Source: Trichocoleus sp. FACHB-40
GTDB lineage: Bacteria > Cyanobacteriota > Cyanobacteriia > Cyanobacteriales > FACHB-T130
Direction: 5' to 3'
Length of the DNA stretch: 64,000 bases
Assembly: GCF_014695915.1 (NCBI RefSeq)
Contig: NZ_JACJPF010000100.1
Span: 78,843 to 142,842 of the forward strand
Position 1 is the first letter of the stretch; every line of letters begins with the position of its first letter. Below the pieces are notes generated by a model that saw nothing but the letters and a program-made list of their open reading frames with translations, had not been told where the DNA came from and made no database searches. Below are positions 10,258 through 19,045 of this stretch, one piece after another. The position numbers were made by a program, and so were the translations under genes.

Positions 10258-10959
10258 TTAGGCTTTGGCTACGACTAAAATGCCCATCATCCCACTAGCA
10301 ATTTGATAGTGAGTAGCTTTGTCAAATCCAGCTTGACGGGCTAAATGAACTTGTTCGCTGCCTATGGGAAATTTATCTAGGCTGGGACTAATGTAGGCGT
10401 ATTCTTCGGTCAATCCTAGTTCTTTGGCATTTGGGACGACGATGTTATCCAGATACCACTGCTGAAAGCTTCGCAGTAGGGGACTGCTGGGGCGATGGAA
10501 GTCTAACATAGCGGCTTTGGCACCAGGCTTGAGGACGCGGTGCAACTCTTGGAGACACCGGGGAATATTGGTGACGTTGCGGAGTCCGTAGCCCATTGTG
10601 GCGCAGTCGAAGTGGTTGTCGGGAAAGGGGAGATTTAGTGCGTCTGCTTCGATCCAGGTGATGGGTAGAGGCGGGTGTTGATTTTGGGAGCGTTGGCGAG
10701 CGATCGCTAACTGCTCTGATGAAAAATCTACCCCAAAAACTTGCCCGGTTTCTCCGACGCGCTGTGCCACTAGCTGAGCTAGATCGCCACTGCCACAGCA
10801 TACATCCAAGCAAACATCACCAATACTTAAATCAATCCACTTCACTGTCATCAGCTTCCAGACGCGATGCTGCCCTAAACTCAAGCGATCGTTAAGCTGG
10901 TCGTAAACTGGGGCAATGCGGTCAAATATGGCTTGAATTTGCTTTTGGTCAGTAGTCAT
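10258..10959 (-). CDS. menG: 2-phytyl-1,4-naphthoquinone methyltransferase (UbiE/MenG family)
   Basis: This is the SAM-dependent C-methyltransferase that completes phylloquinone, the photosystem I quinone. The family start IFDRIAPVYDQLNDRLSLGQHRVWK is present, with SAM motif I DVCCGSGDLA and the GYGLRNV and EFSxP-type (here LDFHRPSSP) UbiE signatures. I start at ATG 10959. The longer frame to 10995 would add 12 residues encoded by an intergenic TTAGCCA-type repeat and is not family-like. The upstream response regulator ends only about 70 bases away and reads in the same direction. Confidence 0.93.
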   Translation of the reverse strand: MTTDQKQIQAIFDRIAPVYDQLNDRLSLGQHRVWKLMTVKWIDLSIGDVCLDVCCGSGDLAQLVAQRVGETGQVFGVDFSSEQLAIARQRSQNQHPPLPITWIEADALNLPFPDNHFDCATMGYGLRNVTNIPRCLQELHRVLKPGAKAAMLDFHRPSSPLLRSFQQWYLDNIVVPNAKELGLTEEYAYISPSLDKFPIGSEQVHLARQAGFDKATHYQIASGMMGILVVAKA

Positions 10960-11026
10960 TAGTCTGTTGCTAATTGCTAATTGTTTAAAAGCCATTAGCC
11001 ATTAGCCAATGACTAATGACCAATGA

Positions 11027-11974
11027 CTACTTATGGTATCGGGTACTGGTGAGGACTAGACCAACTTGCTGCGCGGATAAGTGAATCAGTTTCAGCTCAT
11101 CTTCTCGCAATTTGCAGGGGCGTTTCCACTGGAGTGATAGCACCGCCAGCACTTCACCCCGATAGACGATGGGGATAACTAGATGCGCCTGAAGGCCTGA
11201 AGCTTGGTATTGGTCAATACCAGCTGGAACGGTATTTCCCGGAGCATTCACCCAAGCCTGAACTTGTCGGGATGCGATCGCCTCCTCTACTCTGGGGTCT
11301 AAAGAGAGCCAGTTTTCTGTGTCAAGAGCGGAACTGTAAATTCCTTGAGCCTCAGTCAGCGCCTCACCGTCCACTAGCTGCAAAATGCAGCCATCTGCCC
11401 AAAAGCTTTTGCCAAAAGCATCAGCAATTGGCTCTAGCGTCGCTTCTAAGCTGGGGGACTCCTGTGCTACCTGCACAATCGTTGCTAGAAGTGCTGTTTG
11501 TGCCTGAGCGCGATGCAGCTCCTCCGTGCGTTGCTTCAACAAATCATAAGTATCTGCTGCCCGTTGCACCACGGCTTTGAGTTCATTGGGGTCCCAAGGC
11601 TTCGTGATGTACTTGTAAACTTGTCCAGAGTTAATCGCTTCTACCAAATCCTCAACGTCTGTAAAACCCGTGAGGATGATTCGCACCGTATCTGGGAACT
11701 TGGGAACTGTTCTGCTCAAAAATTCGGTTCCCTTCATTTCTGGCATCCGCTGGTCAGAGATAATTACGGCAACTTCCCCTTCTGCTGACAAAACTTCCAG
11801 GGCGTGAATACCGCTTTCGGCTCTCAGAACATTGAAATCTCGGCGGAAAGTGCGGTAGAGCAGATCGAGATTATCTGGCTCATCGTCTACCACCAACATT
11901 TTAGGCTTTTTTGGTCGCTCTAGACTCATTAACTGACGGCTGATAGTATCAAGATCCGTAATAGCATTGTCCAT
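11027..11974 (-). CDS. Response regulator with REC and GAF domains
   Basis: The receiver domain spans about residues 25-140, with the acidic pair Asp30-Asp31, phospho-acceptor Asp74 (SDQRMPEMKG), Thr102 and Lys125 (YITKPWDP). The sequence is of the RpfG-like receiver type. A short helical linker (TEELHRAQAQTALLATIVQ) leads to a GAF-type sensory domain at about 165-312 (LVIPIVYRGEVLAVLSLQWKRP). There is no DNA-binding, HD-GYP or cyclase output domain, so it probably acts as a phosphorelay or sensory module. No histidine kinase gene is adjacent, so its partner is unknown. Confidence 0.88.
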   Translation of the reverse strand: MDNAITDLDTISRQLMSLERPKKPKMLVVDDEPDNLDLLYRTFRRDFNVLRAESGIHALEVLSAEGEVAVIISDQRMPEMKGTEFLSRTVPKFPDTVRIILTGFTDVEDLVEAINSGQVYKYITKPWDPNELKAVVQRAADTYDLLKQRTEELHRAQAQTALLATIVQVAQESPSLEATLEPIADAFGKSFWADGCILQLVDGEALTEAQGIYSSALDTENWLSLDPRVEEAIASRQVQAWVNAPGNTVPAGIDQYQASGLQAHLVIPIVYRGEVLAVLSLQWKRPCKLREDELKLIHLSAQQVGLVLTSTRYHK

Positions 11975-12116
11975 AAAGATACAATAAACTCTTGGTCAAC
12001 TTCTTGGTGCAGATTGGGACGTACAAATCATTTTTAACTAGAGGTTAATTATTAGTAGCATCTTTGTAACGAAGAATGTAACCAGGAATTTACGGTTTTT
12101 GCCTAATCAAAGGGAC

Positions 12117-12196
12117 ACTGGGAGTGGGGGCTAGGGAATGGGGTCTGGGGATTCCCAATTCTCAATTCTCAATTTTAAATTCTCAATTTCTAAATT
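12117..12196. repeat. GGGGATT/CAATTCT-type intergenic repeat
   Basis: This stretch has low complexity, with GGGGTCTGGGGATTCCC followed by several copies of TCAATTC(T). It lies in the 295-base divergent gap between the response regulator and raf1, which otherwise shows no gene. It is a typical cyanobacterial short-repeat patch. Confidence 0.55.
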
Positions 12197-12269
12197 AGTG
12201 ACCCGAACGCGATACATTGAAGAACGTCGCTTGTAACTTGATAGCTTGTGAAAGCTCCTTGCGGTAATT

Positions 12270-13367
12270 ATGACTGAAACATCTTCCTCAGACACTCCCG
12301 ATCGTAACCCTCAACCAGAGCAAGCGAAAGAGAATATCGAAGATTTACTGCTTAGTCTTCGGCGCAAAGAAGGCAGCTGGGTTGAGTGGGGACAAGCCTG
12401 TGCCACATTGCAAAAAGCAGGTTACACTCCCCAGGCGATTTTTGAGGCAACTGGTTTTGAGCCTATACAGCAGAATCAAGTTATTGTCGGCTCTCAAGTT
12501 TATACGTCATTGGTGAATGGTGAAGCGTCCCTGGAAGCGCGATCGCACTATTTTCGCAAAGGTAGCGATATTTTGTATGAATTGCGTATTCTTACCCAGC
12601 TAGAACGAGTTGCGACGGCAGAATTTATATTATCCAGAAATCTGGATGCCGATGTTGCCCGTGAAGTCGCAAAAGACGTGAAAGAGCTTTCCCGGATGCG
12701 GACGTTACCGCAGGGATTTTCTAACCATCCCGGAGATGCGGTAGCCTACCAATATTGGAGACGGGCAAAACAACAAACGGATTTGGCAGAGCGATCGCGT
12801 TTTATTGCTCGTGGCTTAATGTTCGCCCACAGCCAAAGCGCCCGACAACAGATAGAACAGCTGCTTACTGAAGTTGTAGGCACTTCCAAGCGGAAAGCCC
12901 CTATTTTACCCGTGTATCGGCAGGATGAAGACGAGCAACAACCCCGCATAATCCCAGTAGCGGGCGTCCTCCCTCTAAAATCCGCTGACTTGCAAAATAT
13001 CCCGCTAGTCGAACCAATTAAGCCATTCGAGCTAGTGAAGATATCTTGGAATGGATCTTGGGTTTCTCTACCCGGTTGGCAAGTCGTTTTGAAAGCCCAA
13101 GAGCCAGTAGTAATTCTCTGCGATAGTAGCTATTTACCCAATCAATTAAGCAGCAATTCTGAACCAATCCTGCTGCTGATAGATCGAGCTAAACAGGAAT
13201 GGGATGCTGATAGCTACTTTTTATTTGAAGAGTCAGGAGAATTGCAATTTCAGTGGTTCCCAGATGCTCCCAGTTTCCCTCTTTTAGGACAAGTTATCTT
13301 GGTGCTGCGTCCGAAAAAAATTCTGGATGAAGAAATGAGCAAGGATCAATGGGAACTGGAAGATTAG
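12270..13367 (+). CDS. raf1: RuBisCO accumulation factor 1 (Raf1)
   Basis: Raf1 is a dimeric chaperone that stabilises RbcL dimers during assembly of form I RuBisCO. The protein has the N-terminal helical domain (LLLSLRRKEGSWVEWGQACATLQKAG, then IFEATGFEP), a middle helical part with ARSHYFRKGSDILYELR, and a C-terminal beta domain that includes GWQVVLKAQEPVVILCD. The length of 365 residues fits cyanobacterial Raf1. No rbc genes are in the window, which is usual because raf1 is often unlinked. A strong hairpin terminator lies 50 bases after the stop. Confidence 0.93.
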   Translation: MTETSSSDTPDRNPQPEQAKENIEDLLLSLRRKEGSWVEWGQACATLQKAGYTPQAIFEATGFEPIQQNQVIVGSQVYTSLVNGEASLEARSHYFRKGSDILYELRILTQLERVATAEFILSRNLDADVAREVAKDVKELSRMRTLPQGFSNHPGDAVAYQYWRRAKQQTDLAERSRFIARGLMFAHSQSARQQIEQLLTEVVGTSKRKAPILPVYRQDEDEQQPRIIPVAGVLPLKSADLQNIPLVEPIKPFELVKISWNGSWVSLPGWQVVLKAQEPVVILCDSSYLPNQLSSNSEPILLLIDRAKQEWDADSYFLFEESGELQFQWFPDAPSFPLLGQVILVLRPKKILDEEMSKDQWELED

Positions 13368-13416
13368 TCATTGGTCATTAGACATTTGTAAAAACGCCTG
13401 ACGATTAAAGTCGCAC

Positions 13417-13454
13417 CTATAGAAAAAGCCCGCGCAGGCGGGCTTTTTCTATAG
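13417..13454. terminator. Bidirectional intrinsic terminator between raf1 and the Ycf37-like gene
   Basis: A perfect 17-base-pair stem (left arm 13417-13433, CTATAGAAAAAGCCCGC; right arm 13438-13454) closes a GCAG loop. A-rich and U-rich runs on the two arms make it work on either strand. It sits between two convergent genes. Confidence 0.9.
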
Positions 13455-13515
13455 CCTCTGTAGGTAGGCTTGGTTTATGTAGCCACAGGCTAGAGTCTGT
13501 GGGGTATATTTGCAA

Positions 13516-14046
13516 TTAACTAGAGGGAACCAACCTTCTACGTAAGGATTCGGCGCGACGCTTGGCAGTAGGATTGTTCGGTGCGTGTTTGAGCGATTCC
13601 TCATACATTTCTAAGGCTTGAGAAGTTAATTTCTTCTTCTCATAAACATGGCCCAGGTTATTGAGCGCTGTGACATAATCTGGATCTAGCTTCAAGGCTT
13701 CTTTGTAGTTGCGAATTGCTACGTCATACTGCTCTTGAGAGAAGTTAGCAAAGCCAAGAGCATTGTATACAGGTGCAAGGTTTTCTGATTCAGCATCTTC
13801 AGCTTTTAGGGCTTTTTGAAACTGGTTTATCGCCTGTACGTACAATTTTTTATCGAGATAGATGCTGCCCAGTTCGTAATACTCTTGAGTTGTTCCTTGG
13901 TTATCTTTCAGATTCTTTTGCAGCCGCGAGAGGGCGCTTTCAATTTTGCGAGTTTTGAAAATCTGGCGCACAATTGCCACAGCAGCAGCACCAAGCAGTA
14001 CCAGCAAGAACGAGAGATAGAAAATTGGCAGAATTTCGTTATCCAT
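13516..14046 (-). CDS. TPR membrane protein, Ycf37-like photosystem I assembly factor
   Basis: One N-terminal transmembrane helix (about residues 6-27, FYLSFLLVLLGAAAVAIV) is followed by a short coiled linker and three tetratricopeptide repeats (about 55-90, 92-125 and 126-160; for example YNALGFANFSQEQYDVAI and LNNLGHVYEKKKLTSQAL). Size (176 residues), single anchor and three TPRs match Ycf37, a thylakoid protein that helps assemble or stabilise photosystem I. TPR families are easily confused, so the specific name is moderately sure. Confidence 0.75.
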   Translation of the reverse strand: MDNEILPIFYLSFLLVLLGAAAVAIVRQIFKTRKIESALSRLQKNLKDNQGTTQEYYELGSIYLDKKLYVQAINQFQKALKAEDAESENLAPVYNALGFANFSQEQYDVAIRNYKEALKLDPDYVTALNNLGHVYEKKKLTSQALEMYEESLKHAPNNPTAKRRAESLRRRLVPSS

Positions 14047-14104
14047 GCCCTTCCATTAGAGAGATTAAAATTTTGCTTCTAACTTTATTATGATGAGATG
14101 CGAT

Positions 14105-14989
14105 TCATCGTGTCTGGAACCGTGGAGTATCGCTCTGAGGTAGCCCCCAATACTTAATCCGTTCCTGTAGCCATCCTTCTGCCTTCCAACGGGCGATCGC
14201 ATCATTCACCCGCTGCCGCAAACTATCGTACTGCAATCCCTTGGGCATTACTACAGCTAAGGGGAGTCCTGAGAGTCGCACACTTAGTAGTCGATACTGA
14301 GGATACTCCTGCACCCAGCCTGTGAGAACGCTGGCATCGGCGGCAAAGGCACTGGCACCACCGGATTCTAGAAGCGATCGCGCCTCTTCATAAGAATCTA
14401 CACCAACTAGCTCAACTTGTGGTATAATAAAACGCACCTGCGAAATCGTATCAGAACCTTTCAGGACGGCAATCTTTTGATTTTGCACATCATCTAGCTT
14501 CTGTAAAGATGCGTCCTTGGTAACTAAGGCAGTGCCATCCAGATAGTAGGGAAGGCTGAAGTTAACTAAGCGATCGCGCGATGAGGTTGCCGTTACTCTG
14601 GCAATCGTCAGATCGACTTTACCCTCCAGCACTACCGAGATGCGATCGCGGTTTGCCACTGGCTGCAACCTCACCGCATCCGGTTTCCCCAGAATTTCCG
14701 CCGCCAAACGTCTAGCTAAGTCAATTTCTAACCCTTGCAGTTTGCCACTGGCATCTGTGAAACCTAGAGGCCGCACATTATCTTTAACTGCAACAATCAG
14801 ATAGCCACGCTCTTGAATCTCTTTGAGTTCAGCGGCATTAGAAGAGGCGATACCCCCAACCACCCACCAATAAATTTTTCTGATTTCTCCCCCGCCAGCG
14901 CGGGAGTCGGAGGGGGTGGGGGGTTGCAAAAGGCACAAAGAAAAAGAAAATAGGCAAAAGGCAATAGGCAAAATTAATTTATCCTTCAT
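14105..14989 (-). CDS. Amino-acid-type ABC transporter substrate-binding protein
   Basis: This periplasmic binding protein of family 3 (SBP_bac_3) has the opening ELKEIQERGYLIVAVKDNVRPLGF, then LQGLEIDLARRLA, VDLTIARVTATSSR, and the closing QRVNDAIARWKAEGWLQERIKYWG. It would capture an amino acid or similar solute outside the inner membrane. The first ~55 residues are odd. Residues 1-22 are encoded by an intergenic CTTTTGCC-type repeat yet form a hydrophobic stretch, and residues 23-36 come from a GC-rich palindromic repeat. The family's own signal peptide seems to begin again at WWVVGGIASSNA. The ABC permease and ATPase are not adjacent. Confidence 0.8.
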   Translation of the reverse strand: MKDKLILPIAFCLFSFSLCLLQPPTPSDSRAGGGEIRKIYWWVVGGIASSNAAELKEIQERGYLIVAVKDNVRPLGFTDASGKLQGLEIDLARRLAAEILGKPDAVRLQPVANRDRISVVLEGKVDLTIARVTATSSRDRLVNFSLPYYLDGTALVTKDASLQKLDDVQNQKIAVLKGSDTISQVRFIIPQVELVGVDSYEEARSLLESGGASAFAADASVLTGWVQEYPQYRLLSVRLSGLPLAVVMPKGLQYDSLRQRVNDAIARWKAEGWLQERIKYWGLPQSDTPRFQTR

Positions 14990-15005
14990 CCTTTTGCCTT
15001 CATCC

Positions 15006-15356
15006 CTAATCTTTAGTAGCTAATTGCAGCACTTGGTCAAAACTAGATGGATCGAGGACAGCCATCTGCGCCAGCATCTTACGATTTATCTGAACATTAG
15101 CTTTTTTCAATTTACCCATAAGTTGGCTATAGCTAATGCCGTGCTGACGTGCTGCTGCATTGATGCGCGTAATCCACAGACTGCGGAAATCGCGCTTGCG
15201 CTTCTTGCGATCGCGATAAGCGTTACGCAGCGCCTTCATTACCTGTTGATTGGCCGTCCGGAACAGAGTTGAGTGTGAACCTCGGAAGCCTTTGGCTAGT
15301 TTGAGAATTTTGTTGCGGCGTTTACGAGCAACATTACCGCGTTTTACCCGTGTCAT
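15006..15356 (-). CDS. rplT: 50S ribosomal protein L20
   Basis: This 116-residue basic protein begins [32 protein letters not shown] and continues with [17 protein letters not shown], the diagnostic L20 sequence. L20 binds 23S rRNA early in assembly of the large subunit. It follows rpmI (L35) on the same strand with a 97-base repeat-rich gap, the usual pairing; infC is not attached here. Confidence 0.98.
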   Translation of the reverse strand: MTRVKRGNVARKRRNKILKLAKGFRGSHSTLFRTANQQVMKALRNAYRDRKKRKRDFRSLWITRINAAARQHGISYSQLMGKLKKANVQINRKMLAQMAVLDPSSFDQVLQLATKD

Positions 15357-15453
15357 GGCTAGTCGTTAGTGGTTAAGGGTCAGTAGTCAGTAGTTCGTAG
15401 TATTAGTCAGTAGTTATTAGTTATTAGCTAAAAACTAGCGACTAATTGCTTCC

Positions 15454-15651
15454 TTACAAATACGGCAGCATCAAGCGTACATTTTCTTCATCGCGTTCAT
15501 GCACCACCGCCATTTTAGACATCCGCCGTTTCCGGTCAGAAGACTTGTGCTGTAGCAAGTGGCTTTTAAAGGCTTTGCGGCGTACTATTTTACCGCTGCC
15601 AGTAGCTCTGAAACGCTTTGCCGCTGCTTTGCGGGTTTTCAGTTTGGGCAT
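15454..15651 (-). CDS. rpmI: 50S ribosomal protein L35
   Basis: This 65-residue protein begins [20 protein letters not shown] and has [16 protein letters not shown], the L35 signature, with a ...VRLMLPYL end. It forms a two-gene unit with rplT downstream. The 97-base space between them carries CAGTAGTTA-type repeats that could form a stem. Confidence 0.97.
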   Translation of the reverse strand: MPKLKTRKAAAKRFRATGSGKIVRRKAFKSHLLQHKSSDRKRRMSKMAVVHERDEENVRLMLPYL

Positions 15652-16490
15652 AACCTTGTTTTAATTCGACACAATCTACAATATTAGCACTATTATGTGG
15701 TTTCCGACAAGTAATGGGGGATTGGGGCTGGATAAGACTTTTTCCCAATTCCCAATCCCCAATCCTTTTTTATGTCATATAAGGATATTAACTAAGCAAA
15801 TCAAACCTTCCATTCCCATTTTTGCAGTGTAGACAATCTGTCTGCCCTCAACACCTCTTAAATCTTCAAAATGTTTTTGAATACGAGTTACACCGCTATT
15901 TCTTAAAGCCGTTAAAAATTTCTATAGTTATTTTGACGTATATCCTGAAATCAAGAGTGACACTTTGCACACCAGTTAGGTTTCACAGGAGCCATCGGCT
16001 ACTTCCTCTGTGTGCCACCGCTTAAGAAAAGCTAACTTTCACGCATCTACCTTAAGTCCATACCTTACTCAGCTTTACTACAACTTCATATACTTTCAGT
16101 ATAACCACTTAGAGCTAGATTTCCTCCCAGGTAAAGGCTTTGGTGTTTTTCTTTGCCTGGGTGGGCGTTTTAAAGTTTATTGTTTTGATAAAGATTCAGT
16201 ATAACTACTAGCATTTCGTTTGAAGAATATGTGAAGATTCCATGATAATGCGAAGTAACCCTGAAAACAAATCACCGCAAGATTGTCAGAGTATCTAATT
16301 TCCGCAAAGATTTATAGCTTTTGTTGAACGCCAGAGATATACACGGTTTCTGTTGACACGAAAATTGTAGCGATCGCGCTTTGGAACATTTCTCATACAA
16401 ACATCCAGCCTTCGGGAGGATGAATGTTTGCCTAATTGATTATTAGGAAACAATTGACGTTATTTACCTAAATGCAGGAGAAAAATAGCC
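15652..16490. other. Long intergenic region before the PEP-CTERM block
   Basis: This is 839 bases between divergent rpmI and the first PEP-CTERM gene. Frames at 15822-16025 and 16010-16204 are open, but their products are cysteine/histidine-rich and unlike any family, so I do not call them. There are a GGGGATT-type repeat near 15717-15765 and a possible 11-pair stem at 16126-16161 (CCCAGGTAAAG / CTTTGCCTGGG). AT-rich promoter-like DNA and a hairpin at 16398-16430 lie closer to the PEP-CTERM start. No tRNA or known riboswitch was recognised. Confidence 0.5.
16398..16430 (+). promoter_or_regulatory. Hairpin in the leader of the first PEP-CTERM gene
   Basis: The outer stem CAAACAT / ATGTTTG and a competing inner stem CATCC / GGATG surround CC-TTCG-GG, about 60 bases before the start codon at 16491. 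It could control translation or transcript stability; this is inference from structure only. Confidence 0.35.
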
Positions 16491-17723
16491 ATGAAATTAC
16501 ACTTGAGCCTTCCCGCAGCATTGATGGGATTATGCCTCAGTTTAGTAGTAACCGGAGAAGCACAAGCTGCCAGCTTCACCTTTACCAAGATTGCTGATAA
16601 CAGCGGCTCGTTTAGCTCTTTTTTTGAAGCTCCCGTCATCAATAATCAAGGAACTGTCGCCTTCAGAACAAGCGAAGGAATTTTTACGGGAAATGGAGAA
16701 ACAATTACTACCATTTCCAACACCACCGTTTCCTCGCAATCCGCCATTAGGGCCTTTAGTGATATCTCTATCAATGATGAAGGAAGCGTTGCCTTTAATG
16801 CTGATCTAGAGCCAATATTCATAATGACCGGCCCAGAAAGTGGCATTCAAATATTCAGGAAAGGCATTTTTACAAGCAACGGAACCACAACAAACATTAT
16901 TAGGGAGTTGGCGACCGATGGACGTACCCGCGTTACCATCGATTCTCCATCAATCAATAATCAAGGAACTGTCGCCTTCTCATATAGCTTTTTAGGAACC
17001 TCTGAATCAGATGACAGCACAGTTGTGACAACGAATGGAACCACCACCACGACTATTGCCCGTGGTAAAGCTCCTAATGTCGATGACACTCTCGGTCTTT
17101 CCGTCGAGTCCAACTCGCTCAATGATCAAGGAATCGTGGCTTTCAGAAGAGGTTTAAGTGGGGGAGGTAGCGGAATTTTCACAGGCAATGGCACCACAAC
17201 AACTACCATTGCCGACACCAACGGCATCTTTAGTAACGTTGGTGCTGCCTCCATCAACAACGAGGGAACAGTAGCCTTCAACGCTGACTTAGATGCCGGG
17301 GGAGAAGGCATCTTTACAGGCAACGGCACCACAACCAACACCATTGCCGATACTAGCGGCATCTTTAGCAACTTTGGTGCTGCCTCTATCAACGATGCAG
17401 GAATAGTAGCCTTTTTAGCGGGTCTAGATGCGGGAGGGACAGGTATCTTTACTGGCTCCAATCCTTTAACTGATAAGGTTATCAGCACTGGTGACACCTT
17501 ATTTGGTTCCACCGTAACGTCGCTTGGCTTTTTCCGGGAAGGATTAAATAATCCCGGTCAGGTGGCGTTCTTTGCCAGCCTTGCTGATGGCACTACCGGC
17601 ATTTTCCGTGCCGATCATCAGGGAGTGCCTGGCCAACCACCAAAAGATGTTCCGGAACCTGCTTCTATGTTAGGTTTACTGGCATTTGGTACTTTCGGTG
17701 CTTTTGTCAAGCGGCGCAAATAG
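16491..17723 (+). CDS. NxxGxVAF-repeat PEP-CTERM surface protein, paralogue 1
   Basis: This 410-residue exported protein has a signal peptide (MKLHLSLPAALMGLCLSLVV to about AQAAS). Tandem repeats carry the NxxGxVAF motif (for example INNQGTVAF, INNEGTVAF, INDAGIVAF), each followed by a GIFTGNGTTTTTIADT-type strand pattern. The C-terminal sorting signal is DVPEPASMLGLLAFGTFGAFVKRRK: the PEP motif, a hydrophobic helix and basic residues. An exosortase would cut at PEP and attach the protein at the surface or release it. The repeats look like beta-propeller blades. Ribosome site GGAG lies before the ATG. It is the most divergent of the four tandem copies; ligand unknown. Confidence 0.88.
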   Translation: MKLHLSLPAALMGLCLSLVVTGEAQAASFTFTKIADNSGSFSSFFEAPVINNQGTVAFRTSEGIFTGNGETITTISNTTVSSQSAIRAFSDISINDEGSVAFNADLEPIFIMTGPESGIQIFRKGIFTSNGTTTNIIRELATDGRTRVTIDSPSINNQGTVAFSYSFLGTSESDDSTVVTTNGTTTTTIARGKAPNVDDTLGLSVESNSLNDQGIVAFRRGLSGGGSGIFTGNGTTTTTIADTNGIFSNVGAASINNEGTVAFNADLDAGGEGIFTGNGTTTNTIADTSGIFSNFGAASINDAGIVAFLAGLDAGGTGIFTGSNPLTDKVISTGDTLFGSTVTSLGFFREGLNNPGQVAFFASLADGTTGIFRADHQGVPGQPPKDVPEPASMLGLLAFGTFGAFVKRRK

Positions 17724-17742
17724 AAATAAGAGAAAATTAGCC

Positions 17743-19026
17743 ATGAAATTACACTTAAGCGCATCGACTGTAATCATGGGCTTGTGTTTGGGCTTCCTGG
17801 CAGCTGGAGAAGCACAAGCTGCCAGTTTCACTTTTACAAAGATTGCCGATACAAGTGGCTCGTTTGACAGTTTTCGTGGCGAAGGCATTGGTGGTTACGA
17901 GCCAATTTCTGCCGCTCCCGCTATCAATAATCAAGGAACAGTAGCCTTTTTTGCTGTTCTAGATGCGGGGGGTGAAGGTATATTCACAGGCAACGGTATC
18001 ACAACTACTACTATTATCGATACCAACACTCCCTTTCCGGTCGAATCCGCTGAGTCTAGCTCCGGTTTTTTCGTTGACAACCTTGGTTCTTTCTCCATCA
18101 ATGATGTAGGTAACGTGGCTTTTAGCGGTTATTTTGGAACTTCAGGAATTTTTACCAGCGAATTAAAAAACGTAATAGAGGGTGCGGTTGGAGATAGTTT
18201 TACGCGCGTTTATTCTCCTTCGATCAATAACGTCGGAACTGTAGCTTTCTTACAAACAATCTCAAGATTTAATGGGCTGACCAGGATTGTGACTGGTAAA
18301 GAATCGGTTGACGATTTTATTGCTTCTACACGTTTCTACACCGAACCAGTAGCTGTGGGTGTCTTTGAAAGCATCAGCACTCCTATGATTAATGATCAAG
18401 GAACTGTAGCCTTTAAAGCTGATGTATATCAGTCTGATAATGAAAGTGCTATAGCAAGTGGAATTTTCACAGGCAACGGCACAAGAGATGATGGAGAAAT
18501 TATCACCAACACCATTGCTGACAGCAATGGTGCCTTTAACAGTTTTAGCGACCCCTCCATTAATAATTTAGGAACCGTAGCCTTTAGTGCTGTCCTAGAT
18601 ACGGGACGTAGCGGAGTTTTTACGGGCAACGGCACGACAACGACCACTATTGCCGATAGCAGGGGCGCTTTTAACAGCTTTTTTAGTACCCCCTCAATTA
18701 ATGATTTTGGAACAGTAGCTTTTTTGGCAGGCTTAGATGCTGGAGGAAGTGGCATTTTCACTGGAAACAATCCTCTCAAAGATAAGGTAATTGTTACTGG
18801 TGACACCCTATTTGGTTCGACAGTGCAAGAGTTAAGTTTTTACCGAGAGGGGTTGAATAATTCCGGTCAGGTGGCGTTTTTTGCCAGTCTTGCTAATGGC
18901 ACTGGCGGAATTTTTCGCGCCGATCCAATAGTAGTTGAACCACCAAAAGATGTTCCGGAACCTGCTTCCGGCTTAGGTTTACTGGCATTTGGTGCTTTGG
19001 GTGCTTTTGTCAAGCGGCGTAAATAG
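17743..19026 (+). CDS. NxxGxVAF-repeat PEP-CTERM surface protein, paralogue 2
   Basis: I start at ATG 17743 (MKLHLSASTVIMGLCLGFLA), just after a GAGAAAA ribosome site and 19 bases after the previous stop. The longer frame from 17686 reads through the preceding gene's sorting-signal codons. The layout is the same as the neighbours: signal peptide, repeats INNQGTVAF, INDVGNVAF, INNVGTVAF, INDQGTVAF, INNLGTVAF and INDFGTVAF at roughly 50-60 residue spacing, then DVPEPASGLGLLAFGALGAFVKRRK. The last ~120 codons are almost identical in DNA to paralogues 3 and 4. Confidence 0.88.
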   Translation: MKLHLSASTVIMGLCLGFLAAGEAQAASFTFTKIADTSGSFDSFRGEGIGGYEPISAAPAINNQGTVAFFAVLDAGGEGIFTGNGITTTTIIDTNTPFPVESAESSSGFFVDNLGSFSINDVGNVAFSGYFGTSGIFTSELKNVIEGAVGDSFTRVYSPSINNVGTVAFLQTISRFNGLTRIVTGKESVDDFIASTRFYTEPVAVGVFESISTPMINDQGTVAFKADVYQSDNESAIASGIFTGNGTRDDGEIITNTIADSNGAFNSFSDPSINNLGTVAFSAVLDTGRSGVFTGNGTTTTTIADSRGAFNSFFSTPSINDFGTVAFLAGLDAGGSGIFTGNNPLKDKVIVTGDTLFGSTVQELSFYREGLNNSGQVAFFASLANGTGGIFRADPIVVEPPKDVPEPASGLGLLAFGALGAFVKRRK

Positions 19027-19045
19027 AAATAGGAGAAAAATAGCC

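Noticed and set aside
15822..16204. Two overlapping plus-strand frames of 64-67 codons in the long gap before the PEP-CTERM block
   Set aside because: Cysteine/histidine-rich, no ribosome site, no resemblance to any family, codon use unlike neighbouring genes.
17126..17512. Antisense frames of 100-128 codons inside the PEP-CTERM genes (also near 18429, 19747 and 21060)
   Set aside because: They are the reverse reading of the NxxGxVAF repeat DNA, recurring in each paralogue at the same place, and lack a start context.
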